Shown here piece after piece: positions 14,001 to 27,899 of a stretch of DNA of 64,000 bases (positions within the stretch are counted from its first letter, which is position 1; each line of letters begins with the position of its first letter). Source of the stretch: Wolfiporia cocos (taxonomy: Eukaryota; Basidiomycota; Agaricomycetes; Polyporales; Phaeolaceae); NCBI GenBank assembly GCA_029448655.1, contig JACCLO010000001.1:4650001-4714000 (forward strand). The letters are read 5' to 3'. Under the pieces are notes generated by a model. That model did no database searches and was not told the origin of the DNA. It worked only from the letters and a program-made list of their open reading frames with translations. The translations under genes were made by a program, and so were the position numbers.

Positions 14001-15109
14001 GCCGCGCCCAAGCTTCTCACAAGTCTCGCAGAGACAGTGACGGTTTTTGCGTCCGACTGATTGTGATCAGCTTCGAGATAGGGACGAGCCAAGGTGGACT
14101 CACAGTAGCCGTCGCCGTAGTGCGCGGTCACCTCTTCGCCCACCGCAATGGGCTTGATGACGCGAAAAGTGATGTAGCGGCCTTCGCGAAAAAGCTCAAC
14201 ATTGTGGTCGCAATCATGCTATGAGCAGTGTATGGAACATGGAAGAAAATGGGACGGTTAAGAAAGGGGATGTTGCTCGGCAGATAACGGCACTCACGTT
14301 TACAAAGCGAGCGGGGCCGAGGAAGAGGTGGTTCTTCTTCAGCTGCTTAGAGTGAATGACACTAAAATCGCGGCGAATCTGAACACCATCCGAACAAGTG
14401 TCGTCAACGCGCTTGAGTTCCATGTCCTCTTCTTCGGTGAGATCAGCCATGGAGCCCTTCAGCTCAGAGATGACCATTCCGGGCATGAGGGGGCGCGTGG
14501 CGAGAATACAGAGCTCGGACTTGCCGGTGCGGTGGGTGTAGCGGGATGTATGCGCGATCTCTATCGAGCCTGTCGGGAGATAGAGCTCAAAGTAGCGCGA
14601 GGCGTGACTGGGGCCAGCGGGTCATCGTCAGCGATAGGCGGACGGGAGGGAACGAGCGGGGCTGCATACGTGGCGAACGCATTGGTCTGCTTCTGGTCAT
14701 AGTCCTTGAGGTAGTAGCGGACCGCGTCGAGGCTGGACAGGACAATCAGCCGGCCAGTTGTGGTTGATTGAAGAGAACAAACGTTAGGAGCTCATCAACC
14801 GCCTCACGAATAGCCGTCTGAGATGGACCCCTCGCAGAGACGAGCTGTCGAACGTGTATAAATATCTAGCGGGTGCAGAAAAATGGAGATGCTCACCCGT
14901 CTAACGATTTGAAGAAGCGCGTCGGGGTCAGCTTTAGGAATGGTTCGATTTGCGTCCATCTTGTGGACAACGAGGGGCACCGCGCCTGTGCCAAGCTTCT
15001 CGACGAGCAGATGGCTGAGGAAGTCGTCGTCACGCGAGAGGTCGCGCATGTTCATAATCTTGGTGGGCCGCCATGTCGGATGCGACGAGCTCGCGGTGGC
15101 CTGTGGCAT
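11022..15109 (-). CDS. SET9: histone H4-lysine-20 methyltransferase SET9
   Basis: Seven exons (15109-14897, 14844-14783, 14732-14670, 14607-14298, 14218-14104, 14056-12934, 12876-11022) give 1246 aa with all phases consistent. Motifs in order: MRDLS and FLSHLLVEKLGTGAVPL near the N-terminus; RYYLKDYDQKQTNAFATH; then the SUV4-20-type SET domain (SELKGSMADLTEEED; FSVIHSKQLKKNHLFLGPAR; NHDC at about residue 217; EEVTAHYGDGYF at about 244-255), followed by a Cys cluster (CLCETCEK) likely to bind zinc. A second Cys module, TCITCKNVLPV with VECPRCMRHFEIYNLRWPERLP, is characteristic of fungal Set9. The rest is long, disordered and basic, with an Arg-Gly run near 452-478 and AT-hook-like cores GKRGRPRK and GRPRGRPPK. 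In fission yeast Set9 methylates H4K20 and recruits Crb2 to DNA damage; that role is inferred here. Confidence 0.93.
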
Positions 15110-15643
15110 CGCGCTCAGCAGTCGCCAGAGAGGTCAGAAGAGAGGATATACAGCGGCGACTGGTGCAGAAGGAGATGAGAGAGAACGTCAAGTCGCACAG
15201 GGCGACTAATGACTGTTAAGAGACAAGGCGTTCCGCGCACGAAGATGAAGGTCTTAGCGCGAATTGAACCAGTTTGAACCGCCGGCAGCACAGCCGAGCT
15301 GTATCTCCGCGTTCATCGCCTTCTGACCATTCGCAAGGGGCCGTGTCTCATACCGCGATGGGATTGACATCACCGGTGGCCATCTGTCGCACCTTGTCCG
15401 ACAAACGCCCTCAATCTTCCTATTCACAGCAATCGTGCACAAGACACTTCCGCAAATTCACTGGGTCGTGGCATCGGGTGCATTGCAAACTCGTAGCGAC
15501 AAGACACAATATCGAGATACAATAGGTGGTGGGAAAAGCGAGTGGTCACAGTTGCATTTTCGGGCCCATGCTCGGCGCCGACCCAACGCCGTCGCTGGCG
15601 CCGCCCCGCAAGCTGAATAGCAAGGTAGAGAATACGTCATCTA
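15110..15643. other. intergenic between SET9 and eS8
   Basis: This gap is upstream of SET9 (-) and downstream of eS8 (-), so it should hold the SET9 promoter and the eS8 3' end. I found no further gene in it. Confidence 0.5.
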
Positions 15644-16767
15644 CTACGCCGCATGTGCGTGCTTCTGCTTCAGCTTGCCAGTCCGGAGCTTCCGGAGGTA
15701 GAACTGCATCGACGCCCGGATCAGCAGGCCTCAACGCCACATCGAGCACCGGTACGCCACTCACCTCCAGCTCCTTACCCTCCAGGATGTAACCGTCAGC
15801 ACGACCAGACTGACCTGGCCGGCTGCTAATCGCCGCGTACAAACGACCAGCCGCAAATTGGGTCTCCAGGAGGGTGTCAATCTTGGCATCTATTGCCAGC
15901 GCTGTCAGTACGTTCAAAGGCGGGAGATACCACCATGCGCACCCTTCTTGCGCTCCTCATACTTGCGCTTCGTGTGGTTGGACAGCTTTTTCTCCTCGGC
16001 GGGCTCGACAGCATCCTTCTTCCGCTTGGTCACGGGTTGCACATACTAGATATAGTCATAACACCAAGTATGAAAGGTATGCTTTACTCGGAGATAGCGT
16101 ATACGTACGTGGGCCTCATACCACTGACGGAAGGGCGTGGCATCGACCTGGATGATGGCGCTCTTCACGAGGGTGTTGGTACGGACGAGCTCATTGTTCG
16201 AAGCATTGTACTCCTGCGTCATCGAAGTCAGTAACGTACTTACACAATCGCACCTCATGCAACCCGATCCCGTGGATCAATCTCCGGCAACGTGTCGCTC
16301 AAGTGATTGAACAGGACGAACATGCCGAGGCCATCGTTTCAAAAATGCAACGTTTGAAGATACTCACGACGCCGATAATCCTGGTCTTGCGCGTAACGTG
16401 CTCGCTGCCCCACGCGAAGTTGCCGGAGTCAAGACGGAGCGCACGGTACTTGAGGTTACCACCCCGCACCCGGACAGTGTGGATCCGCTTGGGACCAAGC
16501 TTGGTGCCCGCGGGTTGACGGCCGAGCTCGAACTTTCTCTTCTTGCGATACGCGGGGCGTTGCGCACCGGTAGCCGAGCGTTTGTGCCGGGAGCTGCGGG
16601 AGATACCTACCCATTGTTACACCACCCCACCGCCAGAGTTCAGAAGATGTGCAATTTGCCGGATTTAGGTGACAGCGAGCAAATTCAAGAGACCAGAGAA
16701 AGCGAGATGACAATCAGCATGCCGCAGAGCCCAGCACTCGCGAAATGGACGAGCAGCACTTACCCAT
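15644..16767 (-). CDS. RPS8: small-subunit ribosomal protein eS8
   Basis: Six exons (16767-16764, 16606-16368, 16213-16109, 16045-15931, 15889-15765, 15703-15644) give about 215 aa. The first coding exon is only ATGG, and a 157-nt intron follows, an arrangement common in ribosomal-protein genes. The product begins [20 protein letters not shown] and contains [51 protein letters not shown] and [20 protein letters not shown], all eS8 signatures, ending in a basic tail. One junction is uncertain. The exon 2-3 splice reads IIGV-E-YNAS with the CAG acceptor at 16214-16215, or one residue shorter if the next AG is used; the family normally has VVYNAS. The gene is divergent from UGP1, 1.2 kb away. 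Confidence 0.93.
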
Positions 16768-17987
16768 CGTTGTCTTGAGGCTTGACGGTGGACTACACGG
16801 CGAGCGCACTTGTATCGTGGATTGCGATTACAGTTCCACAAATAAGGTTTGATTGTGGTCGGGCGGCGATCGAAATAGCCTGATCAGCCACTACTCAGCC
16901 ACCGCCCGTCACCCAGCTGCGCCTCTGTATCGAAGTCCTTTGTTCGCTGTCGACACCGCACGGCGTGTTTCATGTCTGCGCAGCTACCACAGTGCCCCAT
17001 TCGCTGCGCCTCTGAGACTCCAAGCCGTCTAGTCCTTATTGCCGCTGGTCTTCCGTTCCCTCGATGATCCATGACACTCGAGCCGCTTCCAAAACCAACC
17101 GTTCTAGGTAGCCTTGCTGGATCTGTGGATATATTCCGCAGTATTGAATCAATATCGCCTTTGTCTCCACGAGTCTGTCTGGAGGAGACTCTCTTTCCCG
17201 CGGTGCTTATGGTCGCAATCGGCTTGTGGCAGGCGACGGGCTGGCTGCAGCAGAAGTATATATGTGAAAACGACTCTATTCAACCCTTCGTCGGATTGAC
17301 TGGGACTGGTCCACTGATCTTAGACTCGTCTCGCGAGCTCGAAGGCGTGAGTCCATACGGTAATAGCGGCCCCCTTAATCAAGCTATCTATTCAATAGAC
17401 AGCGCATAGACAGACATCTACGGATTAGGAAGCATTTGAATTCAATGCCATCTACGTATTCCGCGTCTCGCTTCCACGGGAACAATCTTGCTCTTCTGGA
17501 CGGGGGGCGTCATCCCATTTGCACATGTACTCTCTTCGTAGCGTACCTGATAGCCGGTTCACCCGCGACAAAGCCCGCTATTGCGCGTCCATTCCTATGC
17601 AATACATAGCCTTTACGACCCTCAATTGAAGTAGGTTCTGTCCGGGCTAAACAATCGTAACTGCCTTCGGCGAGTCTTGCGCCGTGGATTCAACGCGGTG
17701 ATGCAGCAATTTGTTACGGGTTGTGCGGATGTGGACCATTCCTGGTCTCTGCCACGTCAGAGATGTTGGTCGTCGTCATTCCCGTCGTAGTAAGCGAAGC
17801 GACGCAGCGTGTAGGTGCGCACGATGCAATCAATCTGCCGATCCATTTTAGTCGAGGGACGCGTCCAGAACAGCGCGAACGGATAGACGCGCCGAAATAT
17901 AAGCCGACCATGTAGCAACGTACCCTCGCACAAACCACGTTCTATCGCCCTCTTGCTGGCACTATCCACGCTCTCTTCAACCCCACC
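16768..17987. other. divergent intergenic region eS8/UGP1
   Basis: This 1.2-kb promoter-bearing gap lies between eS8 (-) and UGP1 (+). A 112-codon open frame at 17071-17409 (+) has no recognisable domain and no flanking exons; I treat it as chance. No transposon signature was seen. Confidence 0.5.
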
Positions 17988-20546
<2,559 letters not shown>

Positions 20547-21035
20547 TGCCCAGCCTGGTATGCGAGAGGAACATTCATGAGATACCCCAGATCGAACTTA
20601 GAATTCAGAGTGACGCACGGACCGTCAAATTCTGGCGTGCTGGATAGTAGTGTAACTTTGATCTGTAGTGTGAACATAACATTTGAATAGAAGGGACTTT
20701 CACAATCTATTGGTAGCTGCGAATGGTTACGAGATTTCCCTGTAATATTGTTCGATGTGGGGAGATGTCAACGTCATGCATTACTGATCTCGAGCAAACT
20801 TGCCAGAGTGGTCGAATGACTTTGGTATAGAGCTCCTGACTTTGGGTAGAGGAGTTGTAGGAGTGCATTGGCTCCAGCTCGGCACATGGTTTTGCGCTGT
20901 CTACAAGAAGATTACTCGCACAGATGTGTAAGTAATCCGCCGGATATTCATAAAGATCGCAAGATGCTATAGCTACATACTGTACAATCCACTACATAAA
21001 GGCTTATAGAAGTCCATGCCGGCTCACTGGCACCC
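20547..21035. other. convergent intergenic UGP1/SSN3
   Basis: This is a 3'-to-3' gap of 489 bp. It holds no coding sequence or repeat that I recognise. Confidence 0.5.
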
Positions 21036-22658
21036 TCACGCCAGTCTCGCCTTCTTCCTGGCGTGCCCGCTGCCTACACCAGCTGCGCCACCGCTGAGGC
21101 TGGCAAAGCTCGCGACACTACCCGCTCTGCCGGACTGCGGATGCGACAGTTGCTGCGAGAGGTGCGCCTGCGCCTGCGCCTGAACCTGAGCAATCTGTGA
21201 CTGAACTTGTGCCTGTGAATTCGCTGCAGGAAGTGGGATCATTGACGGTGCGTCATCATGCGAGATTCGGCGCTGTGGTGGGAGTTGGTTGGACGGGAGG
21301 GATTGGAATGCACTAAAGCAGATAGTAGCCGCCGGTACGATGAATGTCTTGGTATCTGCAGACGAAAGAAAAGGAAGATCTACGCACTTGCGTGTGGGCT
21401 TAGGATCCTCTTGGAACCATTTGTGTTGTAGTGCCTCCTTTGCTGTCAGCCGACTGTCTGGGTCGTACGCAAATAATTGGCGTAACAAATCGAAGCCTTC
21501 CTTTGAACGTATGCGAGAATGGCACCAGTCGCTGAGTCGATTTTGATATCTATATCAGACACTTAGTCAGAGAGAGGAGTATAGTATGAATCTAATAGCG
21601 GAGATAACGCTTACACATCAAGGCGCTTCATATTTTGGTACTCCGGGAGATCCTTGACACCAGGCCACTCATCCTCTGGTGGATGGGCTAGATTAGCATC
21701 GAACGAGGCCAAGAGCAGTCAGACGAACCATTTGGGGTACCTAATACCTCAAAGATCTTGAGGATCTGGTCCTTCTGGAACGGTACATTCTTCTTCGAAT
21801 CCAGCTTCGCCTCTTCGCCCTTGAAGATTGGCCGGAGACTCGCCAGCTCAGCCATGACACACCCGACGGCCCATACATCAACAGCTTTATTGTAGTGCTT
21901 TGCGCCGAGGAGCAGCTCCGGCGCACGGTACCAGATAGTCACGACTACCTTGTCTCCGGCGAAGAGTGGCTGCAATGGTTGATGTGTGATGCGAGCAAGG
22001 CCGAGGTCTCCAATTTTTACCACACCGCCAGCGGTGATGAGAATGTTAGCGGGCTTAAGGTCGCGGTGGATTATATGAGCAGTATGCAGATACAGCAGTC
22101 CGTTTAGAAGCTGGTACGTGAGCGACTTCAGGACAGTTTGAGACAGTGCACCACGGATTGTTTGTGAATGATGATGTATCACTTGCTAATGTAGAGCATT
22201 GCGCTCAGAGCTATGCCAATGAGGACATATTCATATTTACGTACCAAAAAGTCATGTTCGGCGTACTCAAACACCATATATATCGACTTGTCCTCGAGCA
22301 TGACCTCTTTCAGAGCAACGACATTCTCATGAGATATCTCGCGGTTCAACTACAGATGCGACATGCCTCAGTGTAAGACCCAGCACAGCGAACAACTTTG
22401 ACCCACCGCAATTTCTCTGATGGCACTTTGGCTGATTCCCGTGTATGTCACAACGTCTCCCTCCTTATCAGGTTTGAATTTCTTGATAGCATGTATCTTC
22501 CCATCTCCCTCCTTGCTTTGCGCCTTATAAACCCTGCCGTATGTCCCAGAAGAGATAAACCCCAGAATATTGTACTTGTCGGTGACGCGTTTGCGCGCGG
22601 CATCCCGCTTGGAGCGGTACCAGAACATGGAGTCTTTACCGGCCCATTCATCCTGCAT
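21036..22658 (-). CDS. SSN3: Mediator-associated cyclin-dependent kinase (CDK8/Ssn3)
   Basis: Six exons (22658-22407, 22349-22245, 22185-21729, 21687-21615, 21549-21388, 21312-21036) give 441 aa. This is the kinase of the CDK8 module, which phosphorylates RNA polymerase II and transcription factors with cyclin C. Visible motifs: glycine loop GTYGRV (38-43), catalytic Lys59, the C-helix [16 protein letters not shown] in the place of the CDK8 SMSACRE helix, HRDLKPAN (HRD 159-161), DLG (179-181) and [10 protein letters not shown] (to 209). The T-loop lacks the usual activating Thr context, as in CDK8. EDPKPTRNAFQ ends the kinase fold. The last 90 residues are Gln/Ala-rich, ending in a basic KKARLA tail. 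The gene is divergent with the amadoriase. Confidence 0.93.
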
Positions 22659-23173
22659 TAATAAAGCCGCACCCTTTTATCAAGGGTGCAAGTACCGTGA
22701 GCGACAAAGCGACAAGCCACGCGCTAAGCCGCAGGTGAGGGCTACTAATCTAGCCATACCAACACACTGGTCACGGATCTCGATCCCATCAACGTTCTGC
22801 GACTGTGGCACGCGCTCCCCCGCAATCCTGTTCGTCCGCACTCAAGATATATAGAGCCTGTGATATCATCTACCCAATTGATAGTACCTCTAGACTTCGA
22901 GTTTGGGAGGATAGTGCCCCCGAGTCTCGTGTAGACGGGGCAGTTTATCCTTTGTAGCTGTAATTGCAAGCAGGTGCCCACTGGCAGCACACTGCTATAA
23001 CGAAGGCTCTTTCGAATGTGAATGTTCGGCAGCAACACGGAAAGGGCTCAGTTTGCGGGCCCGTCCTCTCACGGACGCGGCCTCAGATGATCCAGACTCA
23101 CTTCGCCTTCCCACGACTGGCGATCCCGAAAGCTATTTCCACCTGCCTTGTACACCAGGTAACATCACGCAAC
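22659..23173. promoter_or_regulatory. divergent SSN3/amadoriase intergenic region
   Basis: This 515-bp gap lies between two start codons on opposite strands and must contain both promoters. I see no distinctive binding-site cluster. Confidence 0.4.
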
Positions 23174-24819
23174 ATGGCCATCACTGAGAGCAGTGCGATT
23201 GTTATCGTCGGCGCGGGATGCTTTGGGCTATCGACCGCGTATCACCTGCTCAAACGAGGCTTTCCTCGCGTCACTATTCTCGACAGCGCCGAAACGCTAC
23301 CAGCCCCTCACGGCGCAAGTAACGACATCAATAGGAGTGGGTAAAGCCATAACAACAACCTGGTTTCCGCTGCCATTTCTCACGCGAGAAACGCTCCAGT
23401 TGTGAGAAGTTCGTACTCGGATCCCTTTTATGCCTGCCTGGCGCGAGAAGCCATCGAGGCTTGGAAGAATACCGAGGAGTGGGAGGACGTGTACCACGAG
23501 TAAGCAAATCCCACCCTACATGCGAAATCACTGTCGCCGACGCAATAACGATAGGTCCGGGGTGTTTGTCTACTTGTCAGATGGTGGAACCGAAATGGAT
23601 GAAGCGTTCGCGAACGACGTGCAGTTAGGCGCACGAGTGCGAGGGCTCGACAGCCCCGAGTCGATCAAAAGCATCTTCCCATCTGGTGTCGAGACCGGTG
23701 CCTTCACAAATTGTTCTGCGTACCTGAACTATGACGGTGGTTGGGTAAATGCAACGAGGGCAAGCGAGCTGCTACTAGGCAAAGTCCAGAAGTTGGGCGG
23801 CAAGGTCGTCGTCGGACACGCGGTGATGTCTTTGATCAAGGCTGATGGAAAGACGAAAGGCGTGCGATGTCTAGACGGCACGTTGTATGACGCGGATGTA
23901 GTGATCCTCAGCGTAGGCTCTTGGAGCGCGTCTACATTTCCTGAGCTCGGTATCGACCAGATGTGTACTGCGACAGCGTACGTCAAGACTTGTCGTTCGA
24001 GATATTCTTTCGCTAACGGTGCCTGTCCGAAACTAGACAGAGTAATGTAATGATACGGCTATCGCCAGAAGAGGCAGAATTGTATCGCGCATGTCCTGTA
24101 TACCTCGATCTCATCACCGGATTCTGCACTTTTCCTGTCAGTAACTTGACACGCACTTTTGTACTTAGATTATTATCTCACCATTCCACGCAGCCAAATG
24201 AGGACAATGTCATCAAATCTGTGCAGCACTCCGCCGGATATGTCCATTCTGTGATCCCACACACCGGCAAGACTGCTGTGTCGACCCCGTACTTTGCGAC
24301 CTACGAAGACGGTCAGGGTACAAGGGTCCCCAGAGACATACTAGAAACGCTTCGGAAGGGTCTTTCAAACGTGTACCCCGCGCTTGGCGAAAGGTCATTC
24401 GACAGCACGCGGATGTGTTGGTGAGTGTACAAACGGAATATTGAAGTGTGCAGCGGGGAATGAGTCGTTTAATAGGTACACTGACTCACCGGACGAAGAC
24501 TGGATCATAGGATCCCACCCATCAGATGAGAATGTGATGCTAGCTACTGCTGGAAGCGGACATGCGTTCAAGGTAACCGTGCATAATGCGCCTAGTATTT
24601 CTGCTACACGTACAGCACTCACATAGATCCGTTAAGTTCCTCCCTGTGATAGGTCGGCTTGTAACAGATGCAATACAGGGGAAAATGGACCCTGCGTTGG
24701 AGGCAAAGTTCGCGGTCAATCGTCAATCGAACAAGCAGAGGCCTCCCCGCCACGGACTGCACACTCGAGAACTGAGTCTTGAATCCTTGAGTACACCGGA
24801 GGACCTCATCGTTGCTTAG
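23174..24819 (+). CDS. FAD-dependent fructosyl-amino-acid oxidase (amadoriase)
   Basis: Seven exons (23174-23336, 23400-23499, 23555-23977, 24037-24136, 24194-24420, 24476-24572, 24637-24819) give 430 aa. The family oxidises the C-N bond of glycated amino acids, releasing amino acid, glucosone and H2O2, with covalently bound FAD. The Rossmann motif is GAGCFG (13-18), followed by ASNDINRIVRSSYSDPFY, a signature of the sarcosine oxidase/amadoriase group. RMCW places Cys337 at the position that carries FAD in characterised amadoriases. The C-terminal ATAGSGHAFKFLPVIGRLV contacts the flavin. No peroxisomal C-terminal tripeptide is evident: the protein ends EDLIVA. A sarcosine or pipecolate oxidase role is possible but the RMCWYTD context favours amadoriase. 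Confidence 0.85.
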
Positions 24820-25011
24820 CTCATCAGCTTGAATTGTCGAGGCGTGTATCAAGATACGTTGATTGCGCTAGCACTCGCAAGTAGAACTATTCGATAGCAA
24901 ATCATGAACGCAGTCGCGTAACAGAATCAATATCATTCCGACATAATTTGTGTATTGAACTACAGCTCGCACCTGTCGATGTGTATTGGTCATGAAAACG
25001 AGAAGGATCAA

Positions 25012-25340
25012 CTAATCCTCCTTGGGCAGCTTAGCTGCCTCTTCAAGTGCCTTCTGCCTCCCACCCAGCATCAAGTCGACATAGTCTGCGCCGCCAAGGA
25101 CCGGGCCCTCAACGTCGTCCTTTTTCCGCTTGGTGGCTTTGGCTTTCAACCCAGCACGCTTTTTCTGCTCTTGTACAGCAGATACATTAGCAGCAGGAGT
25201 CTTCGCGGCCGGCTGTACAGCCGAGATCGAGCTATTGGTAGTTTTCTTCTGAACTCGACGCGAAATCAATTATCGGCACGGGCTAGAGGAATAGACAAGC
25301 GTACTTTGGCCCTCTTGTGTAACTTTGCGCTGCGTCCCAT
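25012..25340 (-). CDS. small basic protein, unknown function
   Basis: Two exons (25340-25305 and 25248-25012) give 90 aa starting MGRSAKLHKRAKKKTTN. The middle is Ala/Lys-rich with QKKRAGLKAKATKRKKDD, a probable nuclear localisation signal, and the C-terminus is GGADYVDLMLGGRQKALEEA. The Lys-rich start and the acidic-hydrophobic end recall small nucleolar or ribosome-assembly proteins, but I do not recognise the family by name. It is convergent with the amadoriase, with 192 bp between stops, and is the last gene before the repeat-rich half. Confidence 0.65.
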
Positions 25341-25509
25341 TGGAGGAAGAGGCCTTGCAAGCCAAGAGATGTGAATTGCAGTGATCTCTTGCTATTGAGC
25401 CTGGTGAGCCTGGGGCTCACTCGACCTCCGCTCCGCAGTATTATCACGTGATCATGCACATGGCTCGCAGCCCGCTTCCTGGAAGTCAAAGGCATCGCCG
25501 CATTGAGAT

Positions 25510-25930
25510 CTAACAACATTCTTTAACTGGCCGAACGTATAGCACTGAGCAGGTAATAAATAGGTTGAATGCTACGGCTCGATTCACGGCCAAAGATATT
25601 CCCGCGATGCTAGCCACCCAGTCTTTGATTCGTGCCCCACAGGCATTACCATCAGCGAAGTGCGAGATCGTAGATCTACTCGTATCTACGTAGATATACC
25701 TAGCAGGTCCTGTGACTGTAGCCGGACCGGTATACTCATGTATAACCCCCTTATAGTAGCAGGTCCGCGCAATAGCAAGTGTCCAAGGGATGGGTTCTTG
25801 CGAGGACCTCACCTGAGGCCCTTGCTATTGCGAGGACCACACAATAGCGGTCTCCTGGGCAGTCGGCAGGGCAGGGGCACCGCTCGAGCACATCAGGCAG
25901 GTATTATGATAAACTGTACTCATTCTGTGT
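25510..25930 (-). repeat. interspersed repeat F, copy 1 (single 20-mer)
   Basis: Read on the minus strand this matches 47,290-48,200, including shared segments such as GGACCTGCTACTATAAGGGG and CAGGACCTGCTAGG (CAGGTCCTGCTAGG in the other copy). Here the 20-bp TATCTA(Y)RTAGATA unit that is amplified at 47,506 occurs about once, with a perfect palindrome TATCTACGTAGATA near 25,683. Boundaries are approximate and the parent element is unknown. Confidence 0.6.
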
Positions 25931-26192
25931 AGTGCGCCAATAAAAATCGAATTTATACGGAATACACATGCAACGATCATATCAGTAGATCCAGCTACTA
26001 ATCGAAAGGACTACTAGAGATCTAGCATAGTACAGCAGTCAGAGACCTTGGTATGGCAGCCCGCTAAGTGGTCGTACAAGACCCTGCAGAAAGTGTGTAG
26101 CGCTTACCTACCTCAAAAATGTTGGAAGTCGACGTGCTCGGCGCGCGATGGTGCAATCGGAGTCGCGCATCGATCAGAGCCAATAGCGCGCC

Positions 26193-26440
26193 AACATCAG
26201 CAAAACGCGAGATGACTTACCAGTGCTGGAGGTGATTTATCTGTGCTGGAGGTACTTGCCAATCGGGGAAGGATCTGATCTCTGTAGATAAGCGCTGATA
26301 AGATCGACAGCAGAGTGGCATTCAATCGCCACTCTGAAGGTATCTTATCAGCGTCAGTCAAACTCAACGTGTGACTGGGAAATTAATCACCAGACTGGTA
26401 AACTAATCATCGGACTGGTATAGAATTGTTGTGATGTAAT
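26193..26440 (+). repeat. interspersed repeat G, copy 1, with nested hairpin
   Basis: Starts CATCAGCAAAACGCGAG. It shares almost every base with 35,951 onward and, inverted, with the repeat ending at 52,444. It contains a 12-bp perfect inverted repeat (26293-26304 with 26342-26353) enclosing a second 9-bp perfect one (26311-26319 with 26328-26336), so transcript or single strand would fold into a two-tier hairpin. There is no coding capacity. Confidence 0.7.
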
Positions 26441-27590
26441 ATAGTGCCGATAACGCGGCTCCTGTTCTTTCACATTGCTTGTCAGCCACAATCCCATTAT
26501 GGTAATATTGTTACTTAGATTGGCAGAATTACTATGTCTAACGTCATTTTGTGTCAGTGGCTTCGTTTAGGTTTTTTACTCATTCTGTCGCCTCTTCAAC
26601 TTTATTCCCAAGTCACACATAAACACGCTCATGGCAAATTGGCACACACATACATCTTCCACTTTTTCTTGTTCGAGCCCCCTGTATCCATCCATTTCCA
26701 CACTGCCCTCGTTGGCTGGCTCCGCGTCGTCCGGAGGCTTGTGCTCGCACTTTCTATCCCGCGTGGCCCACGGTGTTTGTCGTTGTTGGTCGTACTTGCT
26801 ATCCCATGCATCCCCTCGTGGTGCGGGCGTGGTGCGTTCCCGCTCTGGCCCTGTTCCCTGGTGCCTCATCACCCAGTCCCCAGCGCCCTGCTGTGTGCCC
26901 CAGTCATCACTGGCTGAGTACCCCGTCAGGCACTCCCTCTGGCACTCTCTGGCAATTAGTGGTGGGGCCGGCCGATCCCTTGTGCAGCCGGGAGAGGCCG
27001 GCCCCAACATCCGGGTGAGCAAGCAATTTTTACTGTGCGGCTACACCCTGCACCCCTTCCTCCTCTTTGTGTTGCTTACCATCCCGCTGCACCTGCGCTT
27101 CCCCCACGCCACTTGCGCATCAACCTTGCCACACACCAGGTTGACGTGGCCCCTGCACCCGCTCGAGACACAGTGGACACTCCCTACGTTCCTGCCCCTG
27201 CCGTGCCTGTCCTACTGCCGGTGCCAGTGGGCGATGCAGCACGCGCCGCAGCCGGGGCCCTCCCCCACTCACTGAGCAGGTTCCTGCGCCTGTTGCCCCC
27301 CCGCTGCACATCCCACAGCGCCCCCCCCTCTTGTGGGCGAGCCCTTGGCCCATGCCTTGGGCCCCCTGGCTCCACCCATCACAAATCTGTTCGTGTCGCT
27401 GGAGGAGCTAGCGGCAGTGCGTGCGGCGGCCCTATCAAGCGCCGACAATGGCAAGGTCATGCCGATTCCCCCCCATTCGAAAAGGTAGCCCCCTCGAGCT
27501 TGGTGAGTTTCCCATTCATTATCTCGCCATGGGCCCGCCAGCTACTCACCAAGGGCCGCATGCAGCGCTGACTCCCCATGGGCGGTGGCT
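26441..27590. other. repeat-derived sequence, no gene assigned
   Basis: Overlapping open frames occur on both strands (largest 27,035-27,571, +), but they are C-rich, low in complexity and lack domains. It may be remnant retroelement sequence adjoining the gag relic. I assign no function. Confidence 0.4.
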
Positions 27591-27835
27591 GTCGAAATTC
27601 ACGGGAAGGTGCCCACTCGTGAGGCTACGCGCTCCCTTTCAGACTCCAGGGACTTCATCTGGATGGGTTACAAACGCACGGTGTAGGTACGTACAATCCG
27701 TCCCATTTTATACTAACGGTGACTCATCTGCCCATACCACCCCCCGACTCCCACCACACCCACCATTTCCACCTATTGACTCTGATCGATGTGCGACTCC
27801 GATTGCACCATCATGCGCCGAGCGCATTGACTTCC
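27591..27835 (+). repeat. interspersed repeat E, copy 1
   Basis: A block of about 245 bp beginning GTCGAAATTCACGGGAAGG and containing CCCATTTTATACTAACGGTG. It recurs at 28,712, inverted at 29,640-29,827, and at 36,726 and 36,861. The copy here gives the empty-site sequence for the solo LTR at 36,977. Confidence 0.75.
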
Positions 27836-27899
27836 AACATGCCCCCTCGATCGTAGTCGCCATTGCTGACTGCTTAGAAGAGCCTAATGAAGTGTGCCT

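Noticed and set aside
17071..17409. 112-codon plus-strand frame between eS8 and UGP1
   Set aside because: No domain, no flanking exons and no codon or composition signal beyond chance.
26534..27571. Cluster of overlapping open frames on both strands
   Set aside because: C-rich, low-complexity products without domains, splice continuity or similarity between frames.
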